Origin: Ramlibacter aurantiacus
GTDB lineage: Bacteria; Pseudomonadota; Gammaproteobacteria; Burkholderiales; Burkholderiaceae_C
Direction of reading: 5' to 3'
Assembly (NCBI RefSeq): GCF_016722895.1
Contig: NZ_JAEQNA010000003.1
Span: 1-64,000 of the forward strand
DNA: 64,000 nt
Shown here: piece after piece, positions 33,187 to 41,418 of the stretch
Layout: each line of letters begins with the position of its first letter
Position numbering within the stretch: position 1 is the stretch's first letter
Translations under genes and position numbers: made by a program
The notes under the pieces: model-generated
Database searches by the model: none
What the model was told of the DNA's origin: nothing
What the model saw: the letters and a program-made list of their open reading frames with translations, nothing else

Positions 33187-33924
33187 ATGGGCTCCGTAAC
33201 TGCCCCACCCATCCTCATGCCCGCATCCCACCCGCCGGATCGACCGCGCCAGCAGCCTCGCAACGAGCTGCAACGCCAGTCCATCCTCGAAGTTGCCTCA
33301 CGCCTGTTCATCGACAAGGGCTTCGGCGGCACGAAGTTCAACGACCTGGCCGACGCCTTGGGCGTGACCCGCACGGCGGTCTACTACTACTTCCAGAGCA
33401 AGGAGGCCATCCTCGAGGCCTTGACCGAGGAGGTGACCCAGCGCGCGGGGGAGCTTGCTCGTGGACTGAAGGGGCAGGAGTCGCTTCCGCCGCAGGAGGC
33501 GCTGCGGCAACTCGTGCTCCAGCACGCCACCCTCATCCTGACCCACCCCATGCAGTTCCGCGTGGTGGAGCGCAGCGAGTCCAGCCTGCCGGAGCCCGCG
33601 CGCGCAGCGGCGCGCGCGGCGCGGCACGCCGTGCTGGACCAGTTCGTGCAGACCATCGAGAAGGGCGTGGCCGCCGGCGTGTTCCAGGTGCCCGAGCCCC
33701 GCGTCGCCGCCTTCGCCCTGATCGGCATCTGCAACTGGGGCGCCTGGTGGTACGAGCCCGACCAGGCGCCCGTCGAGACCGTCGCCAACATGCTCACCGA
33801 GATGGCGCTTCGCTCCCTGGTGCGGGATGTCGGCACCCATCGCCCGCCCGCCTCCCTGGCCGAGGCCATCGGGCTGCTGCGCGAAAACGTGGATGCGCTG
33901 GAGGCGCTGGCCAGGCACCGCTGA
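33187..33924 (+). CDS. TetR family transcriptional regulator
   Basis: A 245-residue repressor. The N-terminal HTH is clear: RQSILEVASRLFIDKGFGG and ALGVTRTAVYYYFQSKEAIL (about residues 30-75); the C-terminal part (80-210) is the helical ligand domain of the FadR/TetR_C type, with VPEPRVAAFALIGICNWG. A last 30 residues look like a tail. It is encoded 110 bp upstream of the ligase/hydroxylase operon, in the same direction, with a striking palindrome in that gap. The start could also be the ATG at 33217. Confidence 0.93.
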   Translation: MGSVTAPPILMPASHPPDRPRQQPRNELQRQSILEVASRLFIDKGFGGTKFNDLADALGVTRTAVYYYFQSKEAILEALTEEVTQRAGELARGLKGQESLPPQEALRQLVLQHATLILTHPMQFRVVERSESSLPEPARAAARAARHAVLDQFVQTIEKGVAAGVFQVPEPRVAAFALIGICNWGAWWYEPDQAPVETVANMLTEMALRSLVRDVGTHRPPASLAEAIGLLRENVDALEALARHR

Positions 33925-33943
33925 GCCACCCGAGAGCCCGTAC

Positions 33944-33977
33944 TGACACTAACGTCAATTTATTGACGGTGGTGTCA
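33944..33977. promoter_or_regulatory. 34-bp interrupted palindrome, probable TetR operator
   Basis: Two nested arms match perfectly: TGACAC...GTGTCA (33944-33949 and 33972-33977) and CGTCAA...TTGACG (33953-33958 and 33963-33968), all symmetric about 33960/33961. It overlaps the -35 box of the downstream promoter. Length and symmetry fit two TetR dimers. Confidence 0.75.
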
Positions 33978-33992
33978 AAGTCGGCCTATCAT
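33963..33992 (+). promoter_or_regulatory. Sigma70-like promoter of the ligase/hydroxylase operon
   Basis: -35 TTGACG (33963-33968) and -10 TATCAT (33987-33992), each one base from consensus, are 18 bp apart. The -35 lies inside the palindrome at 33944-33977. A further inverted repeat ATTGA/TCAAT (33991-34006) covers the expected start site. Confidence 0.65.
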
Positions 33993-34034
33993 TGACGCAG
34001 ATCAATGACGGGCGCCGCGCAGCGGCGGGCAACG

Positions 34035-35288
34035 ATGAGCGACACGCACTCGCAGGCCACGGCCGGCCTGCTCAACACCGACTGGAACCCACGCGACCTG
34101 CCGGCCGGGGCCGACACCCGCAACGTGGTGCTGCGCACCCAGGATGGCGCCGCGACCGGCGGCTCGCTCTACCAGCCGCCCGGCGGTAGCGACACGGTGG
34201 TGTGCGTGATGCATCCGCGCGAGTTCATGGCCTGCCACTACCTGATTCCGGACATCGTGGGTGCTGGCTATGCCGCCTGGTCGCAGAGCCCGCGCTCGGT
34301 CGGCAACGACCTGCGGCTGGAGCACGAGATCGCGCTACATGACGTGGCGGCCGGCCTGCGCTTCCTGCGCGAGCAAGGCTTTCGCCGCATCGTGCTGCTC
34401 GGCAACTCCGGCGGGGCGGGCTTGTACGCCTTCTATGTGCAGCAGAGCCGCCTGGCCGGCGCCGAGCGCTTGGCGCGCACGCCCGCTGGACGACCCACCG
34501 GACTGGCCGAGCTGGACATGCCCCAAGTCGATGGTCTGGTCTTCGTTGGGCCGCACCCCGGCCAGGGCGCCTTGCTGATGAACTGCATCGACCCGTCCGT
34601 CATCGTGGAGGGCGATGTGATGTCGGTCGATCCCGAACTGGACCCGCTGTCGCCCCGCAACGGCTACCGGGGCCGCGATACGCGCTATGCGCCCGAGTTC
34701 GTGCAACGCTATCGGCAGGCGCAGCGCCTGCGCGTCGAGCGCATCGATGCCTTGGCCCGCGAACTGATCGCCAAGCGGCAGGCGGCACGCCAGCGGCTCA
34801 AGACGGCCGGCGAATCCGTGTCGGCTCAGGACCGGCGACTGGCCGCCCACACGCCCATCATCAACGTCTGGCGCACCGACGCCGACCTGCGCTGCTTCGA
34901 CCTGGCGCTGGACCCGTCGGACCGCAAGTTCGGCTCGCTCTGGGGCACCGATCCCTATGCTTCGAATTTCGGAGCGGTTGGTTTCGCGCGCCAGTGCACG
35001 CCCGAAAGCTGGCTGTCCACCTGGTCGGGCCTGTCCTCCCGCGCCACCCTGGCGCAGGCGGCCGCTTCGCTGGTGCAGCCCACGCTGGTCGTCGAATACA
35101 CCGGCGACCAGGCCTGCTTTCCGTCCGACGTGAAACGCATCGTCGATGCGCTCGCCGCCACGGACAAGACGCACCTTCGCGTGCGCGGCGACCACCACGG
35201 CCGGGCGCTCGCCGCGGGCGAGGAGCTCGGCCGCACCATCGCCGGCCGGCATCTTGCCGACTGGCTGCGCGAGAAGTTCCCGCGCTGA
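34035..35288 (+). CDS. Alpha/beta-fold hydrolase family protein
   Basis: A 417-residue protein with an alpha/beta-hydrolase layout: the nucleophile elbow LLGNSGGAG, a probable acid in VVEYTGDQACFP and His in RGDHHGRAL. It contains a long insertion (about residues 150-290) with a charged helical stretch around RVERIDALARELIAKRQAARQ, which makes it larger than ordinary esterases. First gene of the TetR-controlled operon. It may hydrolyse a ring-fission product or thioester, but no specific family function can be assigned. Confidence 0.78.
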   Translation: MSDTHSQATAGLLNTDWNPRDLPAGADTRNVVLRTQDGAATGGSLYQPPGGSDTVVCVMHPREFMACHYLIPDIVGAGYAAWSQSPRSVGNDLRLEHEIALHDVAAGLRFLREQGFRRIVLLGNSGGAGLYAFYVQQSRLAGAERLARTPAGRPTGLAELDMPQVDGLVFVGPHPGQGALLMNCIDPSVIVEGDVMSVDPELDPLSPRNGYRGRDTRYAPEFVQRYRQAQRLRVERIDALARELIAKRQAARQRLKTAGESVSAQDRRLAAHTPIINVWRTDADLRCFDLALDPSDRKFGSLWGTDPYASNFGAVGFARQCTPESWLSTWSGLSSRATLAQAAASLVQPTLVVEYTGDQACFPSDVKRIVDALAATDKTHLRVRGDHHGRALAAGEELGRTIAGRHLADWLREKFPR

Positions 35289-35308
35289 CCCCTTCTCCGG
35301 AGACCGCC

Positions 35309-36184
35309 ATGTCCACTTCACCCAACCTGCCGCGCCTCGTCCTGCGCGGCGTCGACCACACCGCCCGCCCCACCTGGAAACTGCAGGAAACGCTGCACTT
35401 CTACCGCGACGTGCTCGGCCTGCCACTCGTGCACGTGATCTCCGCGCGCGGCTGGGGCCCGGCCACGCACCCGGACTTCCTGCACTTCTTCTTCGACAGT
35501 GGTAACGGCAGCACCATCGCCTTCTTCTACTACCTGGGCGAAGACGAACCGGCGACCCTGCAGGGCCGCGCCGGACGCGCCCCCTGGCCCGAGGACCATG
35601 TGTTCGACGCCACCCACACGGCCTGGCTGGTCGATTCGGCCGAGGAACTGCAGGCCTGGCGCCAGCGCCTGGAGCAGCTCGGGCTGGAGGTGTCGGTGGC
35701 CACCACGCACGAGGTGATCGAGTCGGTGTACGTGCGCGATCCCAACGGCTACTTCATCGAGTTCACCCGCAAGCTCAGGCCGCTGGGCGAGGTCGACGCC
35801 ACCGACGCCGAACTCACGCTGCGCGCCGCCGTCGACGCCGAGCACGACGCCCGCTCCCAGGGCCGGCGGGTCCGGCACATCGACGAGGTCTGGGCGCGCA
35901 AGGCCAGCCTGTTGAGCTCGGCCGGCCGTGCGCCGTTGCGGATCCACGTGCCCGCCGTCCCCGAGTTCGCCGCCCTGGTGGAGGCGGCGCGCGGCCGCCC
36001 GGGCTGCCGGGTCACGCCGGGGCCCACCCACCACCTCATCGAATCGGAGCAGCCGCTGGAATTCGGCCGCCGCGAGCTCGGCCTCAAGCCCGCCGTGTGG
36101 TGGGGGCTGTTCACCGGCGGCGTGCACGGAAGCATCGAGAGCTACGACCGCGACCGGGTCCGCATCGCGCCGCTGCCCGCCTGA
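35309..36184 (+). CDS. VOC-family protein with complete 2-His-1-Glu site, possible ring-cleaving dioxygenase
   Basis: A 291-residue protein. Its N-terminal VOC module carries His17 (GVDHTARP), His103 (DATHTAWLV) and Glu151 (YFIEFTRKL), a full metal triad. The C-terminal 130 residues (from RRVRHIDEVWARKASL) form a second part that does not look like a metal-binding VOC module. Start at ATG 35309 with CGGAG upstream, 20 bp after the hydrolase. In an operon with an aryl-CoA ligase, flavin hydroxylase, thioesterase and maleate isomerase but no cupin gentisate dioxygenase, this is the best candidate for the ring-opening step. Glyoxalase or epimerase functions remain possible. Confidence 0.75.
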   Translation: MSTSPNLPRLVLRGVDHTARPTWKLQETLHFYRDVLGLPLVHVISARGWGPATHPDFLHFFFDSGNGSTIAFFYYLGEDEPATLQGRAGRAPWPEDHVFDATHTAWLVDSAEELQAWRQRLEQLGLEVSVATTHEVIESVYVRDPNGYFIEFTRKLRPLGEVDATDAELTLRAAVDAEHDARSQGRRVRHIDEVWARKASLLSSAGRAPLRIHVPAVPEFAALVEAARGRPGCRVTPGPTHHLIESEQPLEFGRRELGLKPAVWWGLFTGGVHGSIESYDRDRVRIAPLPA

Positions 36185-36207
36185 ACCCACCACGCAGGAG
36201 ACATCGC

Positions 36208-37872
36208 ATGGCACCGATCCACTGCCCGATCGAGGGCGTGACCTACCACCCGCCCGAGCGGGCCGCCCGCTGGCTGGCCGACGGATCCTGGGTCGACGGC
36301 ACCGTCGGCGACGCGCTGCGCGCCAGCGCTCGCCGGCATCCGGACCGCCTGGCCTTGATTAGCGACGAGCGCAGCCTGAGCTACGCCGAGCTGGACGAGG
36401 CCACCGAGCGGCTGGCCGCGGCGCTGCTGCAGGCCGGCCTGAACCCCGGCGACCGCGCGATGTTCCAGATGGGAACGACCGTGGAGACGGCCATCGCGCT
36501 GCTGGCCTGCTTCAAGGCCGGCGTGGTGCCGGTGTGCTCGCTGCCGCAGCACCGCGAAGTGGAGATCGGCCAGCTGGCCCGCCAGACCGGTGCGCGCGGC
36601 TACTTCGTGCAGGCCGACTTCGGCGCCTTCGACCTGGTCGCCTTCGCGCGGCAGATGATGCAGGCCGTGCCGTCGCTGCAGCACCTGGTGGTGGCCCGCG
36701 GCAAGGGCGATGTCGACGGCCAAGGCCTGCAGGCGCTGATCGGCGCCATGCCGCTGGAGACGGCCCGGAAGCTGCTGGAGCGCGTGCGACTCGGCCCACG
36801 CGACGTGCTGAGCTTCCAGCTGTCGGGTGGCAGCACCGGCCTGCCCAAGATCATCCCGCGCTTCCACGGCGAATACCTGGCCCATGCCGCCGGCTGGCAA
36901 CGCGTATACGGCATCGGAGAGCAGGCCCGCGTCATCTGGTCGCTGCCGCTGCTGCACAACGCTGGCCAGCTCTACGCGCTGATCCCGATGGCCGCCAGTG
37001 GCGTGACCACGGTCCTGATGCCGCGCGTGGACATCGCGCGCATGCTGGAGCTGATCGAGGCGCACCGCGTCACCCACGCCCTGTCCATCGGTCCCATCGC
37101 GCCGCAGCTGCTCGCCTATCGAGAGCTGGCCCGGCACGACCTGTCGTCCCTGCGCCTGTTCGCCACCATGAGCCGGGCCGACCTGCTGGAAGCGCACCTG
37201 GGCGTGCCGTGCTCCAACCTCTACGGCATCACCGAAGGCATGCTGCTCGGATCGGGCCCCGATGCTCCCGCGTTCCGCCGCCATCACACGCAGGGCGCCT
37301 CCGGTTGCCCGGCCGACGAGTTGGTGTTGCTGGACCCGCAGTCGCAGGAGCGCGCGCCGGCCGGTGGCATGGGCGAACTGTGCTTTCGCGGCCCGTCGAC
37401 CCTGGCCGGCTACTACGCCTCGCCCGAGACGAACGCCAGCGCCTTCACCCGCGAGGGCTTCTATCGCACCGGCGACATGATGCGCGCGCACGTGGTCGAC
37501 GGCGTCACCTGCTACAGCTTCGAGGGCCGGCTGCGCGACAACATCAACCGCGGCGGCGAGAAGATCGGCTGCGAGGAAGTGGAGGAGTTCGTCAGCCGCC
37601 ACCCGGCCGTCGCCGACGCCAAGCTGGTGGCCATGCCCGACCCGTTCTATGGCGAGAAGGGCTGCGTCTTCCTGGTGCTTCGCCCCGGCATGGCGGCACC
37701 CGATGTCAAGGAGCTGGCGCAGTTCCTCGTCGGGCAGGGGCTCGCCAAGTACAAGTGCCCCGAGCGGGTCGAGGTCGTCGACGCCTTTCCCGTCACGCGC
37801 GTGGGCAAGGTGGACAAGGCGGCCCTGCGCGCCACGGCGGCGCAGCTGGTGGCGCAGGGAGCGGGCGCATGA
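36208..37872 (+). CDS. Aryl-acid AMP/CoA ligase (DhbE/EntE- and salicylate-ligase-like)
   Basis: A 554-residue ANL-superfamily adenylating enzyme. Core motifs are SGGSTGLPKIIP (phosphate loop), LLHNAGQLY (the aryl-acid pocket Asn region), LYGITEGML, FYRTGDMM, GRLRDNINRGGEKI and the catalytic Lys in VTRVGKVDK. This is the arrangement of 2,3-dihydroxybenzoate and salicylate adenylating enzymes. With no carrier-protein gene around, and with a thioesterase and CoA-ester-type hydroxylase downstream, activation of an ortho-hydroxy aromatic acid to its AMP or CoA ester is likely. Start ATG 36208 with CAGGAG. Confidence 0.88.
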   Translation: MAPIHCPIEGVTYHPPERAARWLADGSWVDGTVGDALRASARRHPDRLALISDERSLSYAELDEATERLAAALLQAGLNPGDRAMFQMGTTVETAIALLACFKAGVVPVCSLPQHREVEIGQLARQTGARGYFVQADFGAFDLVAFARQMMQAVPSLQHLVVARGKGDVDGQGLQALIGAMPLETARKLLERVRLGPRDVLSFQLSGGSTGLPKIIPRFHGEYLAHAAGWQRVYGIGEQARVIWSLPLLHNAGQLYALIPMAASGVTTVLMPRVDIARMLELIEAHRVTHALSIGPIAPQLLAYRELARHDLSSLRLFATMSRADLLEAHLGVPCSNLYGITEGMLLGSGPDAPAFRRHHTQGASGCPADELVLLDPQSQERAPAGGMGELCFRGPSTLAGYYASPETNASAFTREGFYRTGDMMRAHVVDGVTCYSFEGRLRDNINRGGEKIGCEEVEEFVSRHPAVADAKLVAMPDPFYGEKGCVFLVLRPGMAAPDVKELAQFLVGQGLAKYKCPERVEVVDAFPVTRVGKVDKAALRATAAQLVAQGAGA

Positions 37873-37879
37873 GCGCCGC

Positions 37880-37962
37880 CCGGCCGCCCGAAGGCGCTCG
37901 CCCCCTCCGCTTGCGGAGGGGGGAGGAGCAACCCGCATCAGCGGGCAATCCTGGGGGAGGTT
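37880..37962. repeat. GC-rich double hairpin between ligase and thioesterase genes
   Basis: CCCCCTCCGC and GCGGAGGGGG form a perfect 10-bp stem with a 2-base loop (37901-37922), followed by CCCGC-ATCA-GCGGG (37932-37945) and a G-rich run ending in the ribosome site of the thioesterase. The block resembles the element at 30980-31028. It probably is a dispersed intergenic repeat that could stabilise or attenuate the mRNA inside the operon. Confidence 0.65.
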
Positions 37963-37967
37963 GCCTG

Positions 37968-38447
37968 GTGAACGCCACCGAGTGGGCCGTCTCCGAGTCG
38001 CCGCTGGTGATCCGCCGGCGCGTGAAGTGGGGCGAGTGCGATCCGGCCGGCGTGGTCTACACGGTGGCCTTCGCCGAATACGTGATCTCGGCCGCCGAGT
38101 TGTTCTACGGCAGCCTGTTCGGCACCACACCGCAGAAGGCCAAGGACCTGATCGGCTTCGGCACGCCCAGCAGGGCGCTCTCGTTCGACTTCCAGCGGTC
38201 GTTGCGGCCCGACGAGGAATTCGAGACGACCGTGCGGGTGGCCGAGGTTCGCCAGCGCAGCTTCGTGCTCGAGATGCATGCCCGCACCCCCGAGGGCGAC
38301 ACCGTGTTCACCGCGCGGCTCACGCCGGCCTGCATCGCCCGCGGCGAGCGCCGCGCCGTCGAGCTGCCGCAGCGGCTGCGCGATGCGCTCGAACGTTATC
38401 GACTGGCCTGCGGGGATGCGCCCCAGGCCGAAGGAGAAACCCCATGA
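37968..38447 (+). CDS. Acyl-CoA thioesterase, 4HBT hotdog fold
   Basis: A 159-residue hotdog-fold thioesterase. The active-site block is KWGECDPAGVVYTVAFAEYV, with the Asp of the 4-hydroxybenzoyl-CoA thioesterase family; VRVAEVRQRSFVLEMHA is the second strand set. GTG 37968 has GGGGGAGG at 7-nt spacing. An upstream ATG at 37869 that overlaps the ligase stop would add 33 residues encoded by a hairpin repeat and is less likely. The stop overlaps the start of the hydroxylase (ATGA). It would release the free acid after ring hydroxylation of the CoA ester. Confidence 0.85.
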   Translation: MNATEWAVSESPLVIRRRVKWGECDPAGVVYTVAFAEYVISAAELFYGSLFGTTPQKAKDLIGFGTPSRALSFDFQRSLRPDEEFETTVRVAEVRQRSFVLEMHARTPEGDTVFTARLTPACIARGERRAVELPQRLRDALERYRLACGDAPQAEGETP

Positions 38448-39589
38448 AGATCGCCATCATCGGCGGCGGCCCCGCCGGCCTGTACTTCGCCCTGCTCGCC
38501 AAGAAGCGCGACCCGGGCCACGAGATCACCGTGTTCGAGCAGAACCCCGCCGACGCCACCTACGGCTGGGGCGTGGTGTTCTCCGACGTGGGCCTGCACT
38601 TCCTGCGCGAGGCCGACCCGGAGTTCTTCGCCGAGTTCACCGCACACCACGAGCGTTGCGACTACATGGAGATCGTGCACCGCGACACCCGCGTGCAGGT
38701 GCACGGCAACCACTTCTCGCGCACCTCGCGCATCGCCATGCTCGCGACCTTGCAGCGTGCCTGCGCCCGGGCCGGCATCACGGTGCACTACGGGCGGCGC
38801 GTCGACGACGTGGAGGCGCTGCGGCGCGAGGTCGACCTGCTGGTGGCCGCCGACGGCGGCAACAGCGCGGTGCGCACCCGCTACGCCGAGCACTTCCGCC
38901 CCGTGTTCGAGAAGCGGCGCAACAAGTTCGCCTGGTACGGCACGCGCCAGCGCTTCCACCCGGTGTCGCTGATCTTCCGCGACACGCCGCATGGCATCTT
39001 CATCGCCCACAGCTACCAGTACAGCCCCGAGCTGAGCACCTTCCTGGTGGAGGTGGACCCGGACAGCTGGCGCCGCGCCGGCCTGGACCGGATGGGCGAG
39101 GACGAGAGCCGGCAGCTGTGCGCCGAGGTGTTCCGCCGCGACCTGGGCAGCAACGAACTCCTGACCAATCGCTCGCTCTGGTTCGAGGCCAACATCGTGC
39201 GCAACGAGCGCTGGAGCCACGAGAACATCCTGCTCCTGGGCGACGCCCTGCGCACGGTGCACTTCTCGCTGGGCTCGGGCACCCGCATGGCGATGCAGGA
39301 CGCCATCGCGCTCAGCCAGGCGCTCGCCGCCCATGGCAAGGACCTGCCGGCTCTCTTCGCGGCCTTCGAGCAGGCGCGCCGGCCGGCCTCCAGCAGCTTC
39401 CAGGGCGCTGCGGCGCGCAGCCTGGACTGGTACGAGGGGGTGGCCTCGCGCATGCACCTCACCCCCATCGAGTTCGCCTACGACTACATGCGCCGCACGG
39501 GCCAGGTCAGCCACGAAGACCTGCGCCAGCGCGACCCCTTCTTCACCGCGGCCTACGAGGCCGCCCATTCGCAACCCGTGGCGGCCTGA
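38444..39589 (+). CDS. FAD-dependent aromatic hydroxylase, salicylyl-CoA 5-hydroxylase-like
   Basis: A 381-residue class A flavoprotein hydroxylase. IGGGPAGLYFALLAKK binds the ADP part of FAD, VAADGGNSAVR is the DG motif, and LLLGDALRTVHFSLGSGTRM closes the FAD site. TYGWGVVFSDVGLHFL near residue 40 is the block shared by salicylyl-CoA 5-hydroxylase and the N-terminal half of 2-aminobenzoyl-CoA monooxygenase/reductase; the reductase half is absent. Gene order ligase-thioesterase-hydroxylase matches CoA-dependent salicylate hydroxylation to gentisate in other bacteria. Substrate by inference. Confidence 0.85.
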   Translation: MKIAIIGGGPAGLYFALLAKKRDPGHEITVFEQNPADATYGWGVVFSDVGLHFLREADPEFFAEFTAHHERCDYMEIVHRDTRVQVHGNHFSRTSRIAMLATLQRACARAGITVHYGRRVDDVEALRREVDLLVAADGGNSAVRTRYAEHFRPVFEKRRNKFAWYGTRQRFHPVSLIFRDTPHGIFIAHSYQYSPELSTFLVEVDPDSWRRAGLDRMGEDESRQLCAEVFRRDLGSNELLTNRSLWFEANIVRNERWSHENILLLGDALRTVHFSLGSGTRMAMQDAIALSQALAAHGKDLPALFAAFEQARRPASSSFQGAAARSLDWYEGVASRMHLTPIEFAYDYMRRTGQVSHEDLRQRDPFFTAAYEAAHSQPVAA

Positions 39590-39614
39590 ACCGCTCGACC
39601 CTCAGGAGACAACG

Positions 39615-40604
39615 ATGAAGACCTTCGATTTTTCCCGCCGCCTCTGCCTGCTCGGCGGACTGGGCGCCGCCGCCACCGCCGCCTTCGGCCAGGGCACGCC
39701 CGCGTTTCCGGCGCGCCCGGTCAAGACCCTGCTGCCGTACTCCGCCGGCAGCGGCCCCGACGCCGTCGTCCGCCACGTCTCGGACAAGCTCTCCGGCACC
39801 TGGAAGCAGCCCTTCGTCATCGACAACAAGCCGGGCGCCAACGGCTGGCTGGCGGTGAACGAGGCCAAGCGCGCAGCCGCCGACGGCTACACGCTGGTCG
39901 GCGTGGACAACACGCACTTCTCGCTGCAACCCCACCTGTACAAGCAGCTGCCGTTCTCGCCCAAGGGTGACTTCGAGCCCGTGGCGCCGCTGTACTTCAC
40001 CCACTTCTTCGTCGTGGTGCCGGCCGACTCCCCGTGGAACAGCGTGGCCGACCTCGTGGCGGCCGCCAAGTCCCGCAATGGCCAGCTCACCTACGGCAGC
40101 TGGGGCATCGGCAGCGTCGGCCACGTGGGCGCGGCCATGCTGGAGAACGCCACCGGCACGCGCATGACCCACGTGCCCTTCAAGGAACTGCCGCAGCTGT
40201 ACACCGCGGTGGCCAGCGGCGAGGTGGCCTGGGCGTTCGGCACCGCCGCGACCGTGGGTCCGCTGTTCAAGGCGAAGAAGGTCAAGTTCATCGCGCTGGC
40301 CGCGCCGCGCCGGCTGGACGGCTATGGCGACATCCCCACCGTGGCCGAGGCCGGCGGCCCGGCGGGCTTCGAGCTCAAGACCTGGGTGGCGCTGTTCGCG
40401 CCCAAGGGCACGCCGCAGCCGGTGATCGCGCAGCTCAACGAAGGCGTGGGCAAGGCGCTGCGCGAGCCGGACGTGCGCCAGCGCCTGACGACCGTCGGAT
40501 TCGAGCCCTGGATCGGCTCGCCGGCCGAACTCACGCAGGCCGTGGAGGCCGACACCCGCCGCTTCGCCGACATCGTGCGGCAGGCCCGCATTTCCCTGGA
40601 CTGA
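39615..40604 (+). CDS. Bug-family periplasmic solute receptor
   Basis: A 329-residue exported receptor. The short signal peptide (LCLLGGLGAAATAAFGQG, to about residue 27) is followed by FPARPVKTLLPYSAGSGPDA, DNKPGANGWLAVNEAK and THVPFKELPQLYTAVASGE. It lies 25 bp after the hydroxylase in the TetR operon, so its ligand is presumably the aromatic acid. No cognate permease in the window. Confidence 0.92.
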   Translation: MKTFDFSRRLCLLGGLGAAATAAFGQGTPAFPARPVKTLLPYSAGSGPDAVVRHVSDKLSGTWKQPFVIDNKPGANGWLAVNEAKRAAADGYTLVGVDNTHFSLQPHLYKQLPFSPKGDFEPVAPLYFTHFFVVVPADSPWNSVADLVAAAKSRNGQLTYGSWGIGSVGHVGAAMLENATGTRMTHVPFKELPQLYTAVASGEVAWAFGTAATVGPLFKAKKVKFIALAAPRRLDGYGDIPTVAEAGGPAGFELKTWVALFAPKGTPQPVIAQLNEGVGKALREPDVRQRLTTVGFEPWIGSPAELTQAVEADTRRFADIVRQARISLD

Positions 40605-40614
40605 GGGCGTGCAG

Positions 40615-41376
40615 ATGGCCCCGTACCGGATCGGCCAGATCGTGCCGAGCTCCAACACCACCATGGAGACCGAGATCCCCGCGATGCTGCGCGCGCGCGA
40701 GGACCTGCACCCCGAGCGCTTCACCTTCCACTCCAGCCGCATGCGCATGCACAAGGTCACGAAGGAGGAACTGGCGGCCATGAACCGGGAAGGCCTTCGC
40801 TGCGCCGCCGAACTGGCCGACGCGCGCGTGGACGTCATGAGCACCGCCTGCCTGGTCGCCATCATGGCCATGGGCCGCGGCTACCACCGGCAGGTCGAGC
40901 GCGAGCTGACCGAAGTGGCGCGGGCCAACCAGTGCGAGGCGCCGGTGATGACCTCCGCCGGCGCGCTGGTGCACGGCCTCAGGACGCTGGGCGCGAAGCG
41001 CATCGCGCTGATGGCGCCCTACATGCGGCCACTCACCGACCTGGTGGTGGACTACATCGAGCACGAGGGCATCGCCGTGCAGGACTCGCTGTGCTTCGAG
41101 ATCCCCGACAACCTCGAGGTGGGCCTGCGCGATCCGCTGCGCCTGGTGGACGACGTGCGGCGCCTCGATGTGAGCGGGGTCGATGCCGTGGTGCTGTCGG
41201 CCTGCGTGCAGATGCCCTCGCTGCCGGCCATCCAGCGCGTCGAAGACCAGCTGGGCGTGCCGGTGGTGTCCAGCGCGGTGTGCACGGTGCGGCAGATGCT
41301 GGAGAAGCTTCGGCTGGAACCGGTGGTGCCGGGTGCGGGTGCGCTGCTGGCGGGGCGGTATCCGGTCCTGGCCTGA
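40615..41376 (+). CDS. Maleate cis-trans isomerase family (Asp/Glu racemase superfamily)
   Basis: A 253-residue protein of the maleate isomerase/arylmalonate decarboxylase family. PSSNTTMETEIP at the N-terminus, the first catalytic Cys in STACLVAIMA and the second in LSACVQMPSLP are the hallmarks. Maleate isomerase converts maleate to fumarate; maleate arises from gentisate by hydrolytic cleavage of maleylpyruvate. Last gene of the TetR operon, 10 bp after the Bug gene; ATG 40615 is preferred over GTG 40609. Its presence supports a gentisate-like route for the cluster. Confidence 0.88.
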   Translation: MAPYRIGQIVPSSNTTMETEIPAMLRAREDLHPERFTFHSSRMRMHKVTKEELAAMNREGLRCAAELADARVDVMSTACLVAIMAMGRGYHRQVERELTEVARANQCEAPVMTSAGALVHGLRTLGAKRIALMAPYMRPLTDLVVDYIEHEGIAVQDSLCFEIPDNLEVGLRDPLRLVDDVRRLDVSGVDAVVLSACVQMPSLPAIQRVEDQLGVPVVSSAVCTVRQMLEKLRLEPVVPGAGALLAGRYPVLA

Positions 41377-41418
41377 GCCGGATCGCGGTCGGCTCGGCGC
41401 CGTGGGGCCGGTCGCCCC

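Noticed and set aside
36142..38130. A 662-codon minus-strand frame
   Set aside because: Complement of the ligase and thioesterase genes; no domain, no ribosome site, shadow composition.
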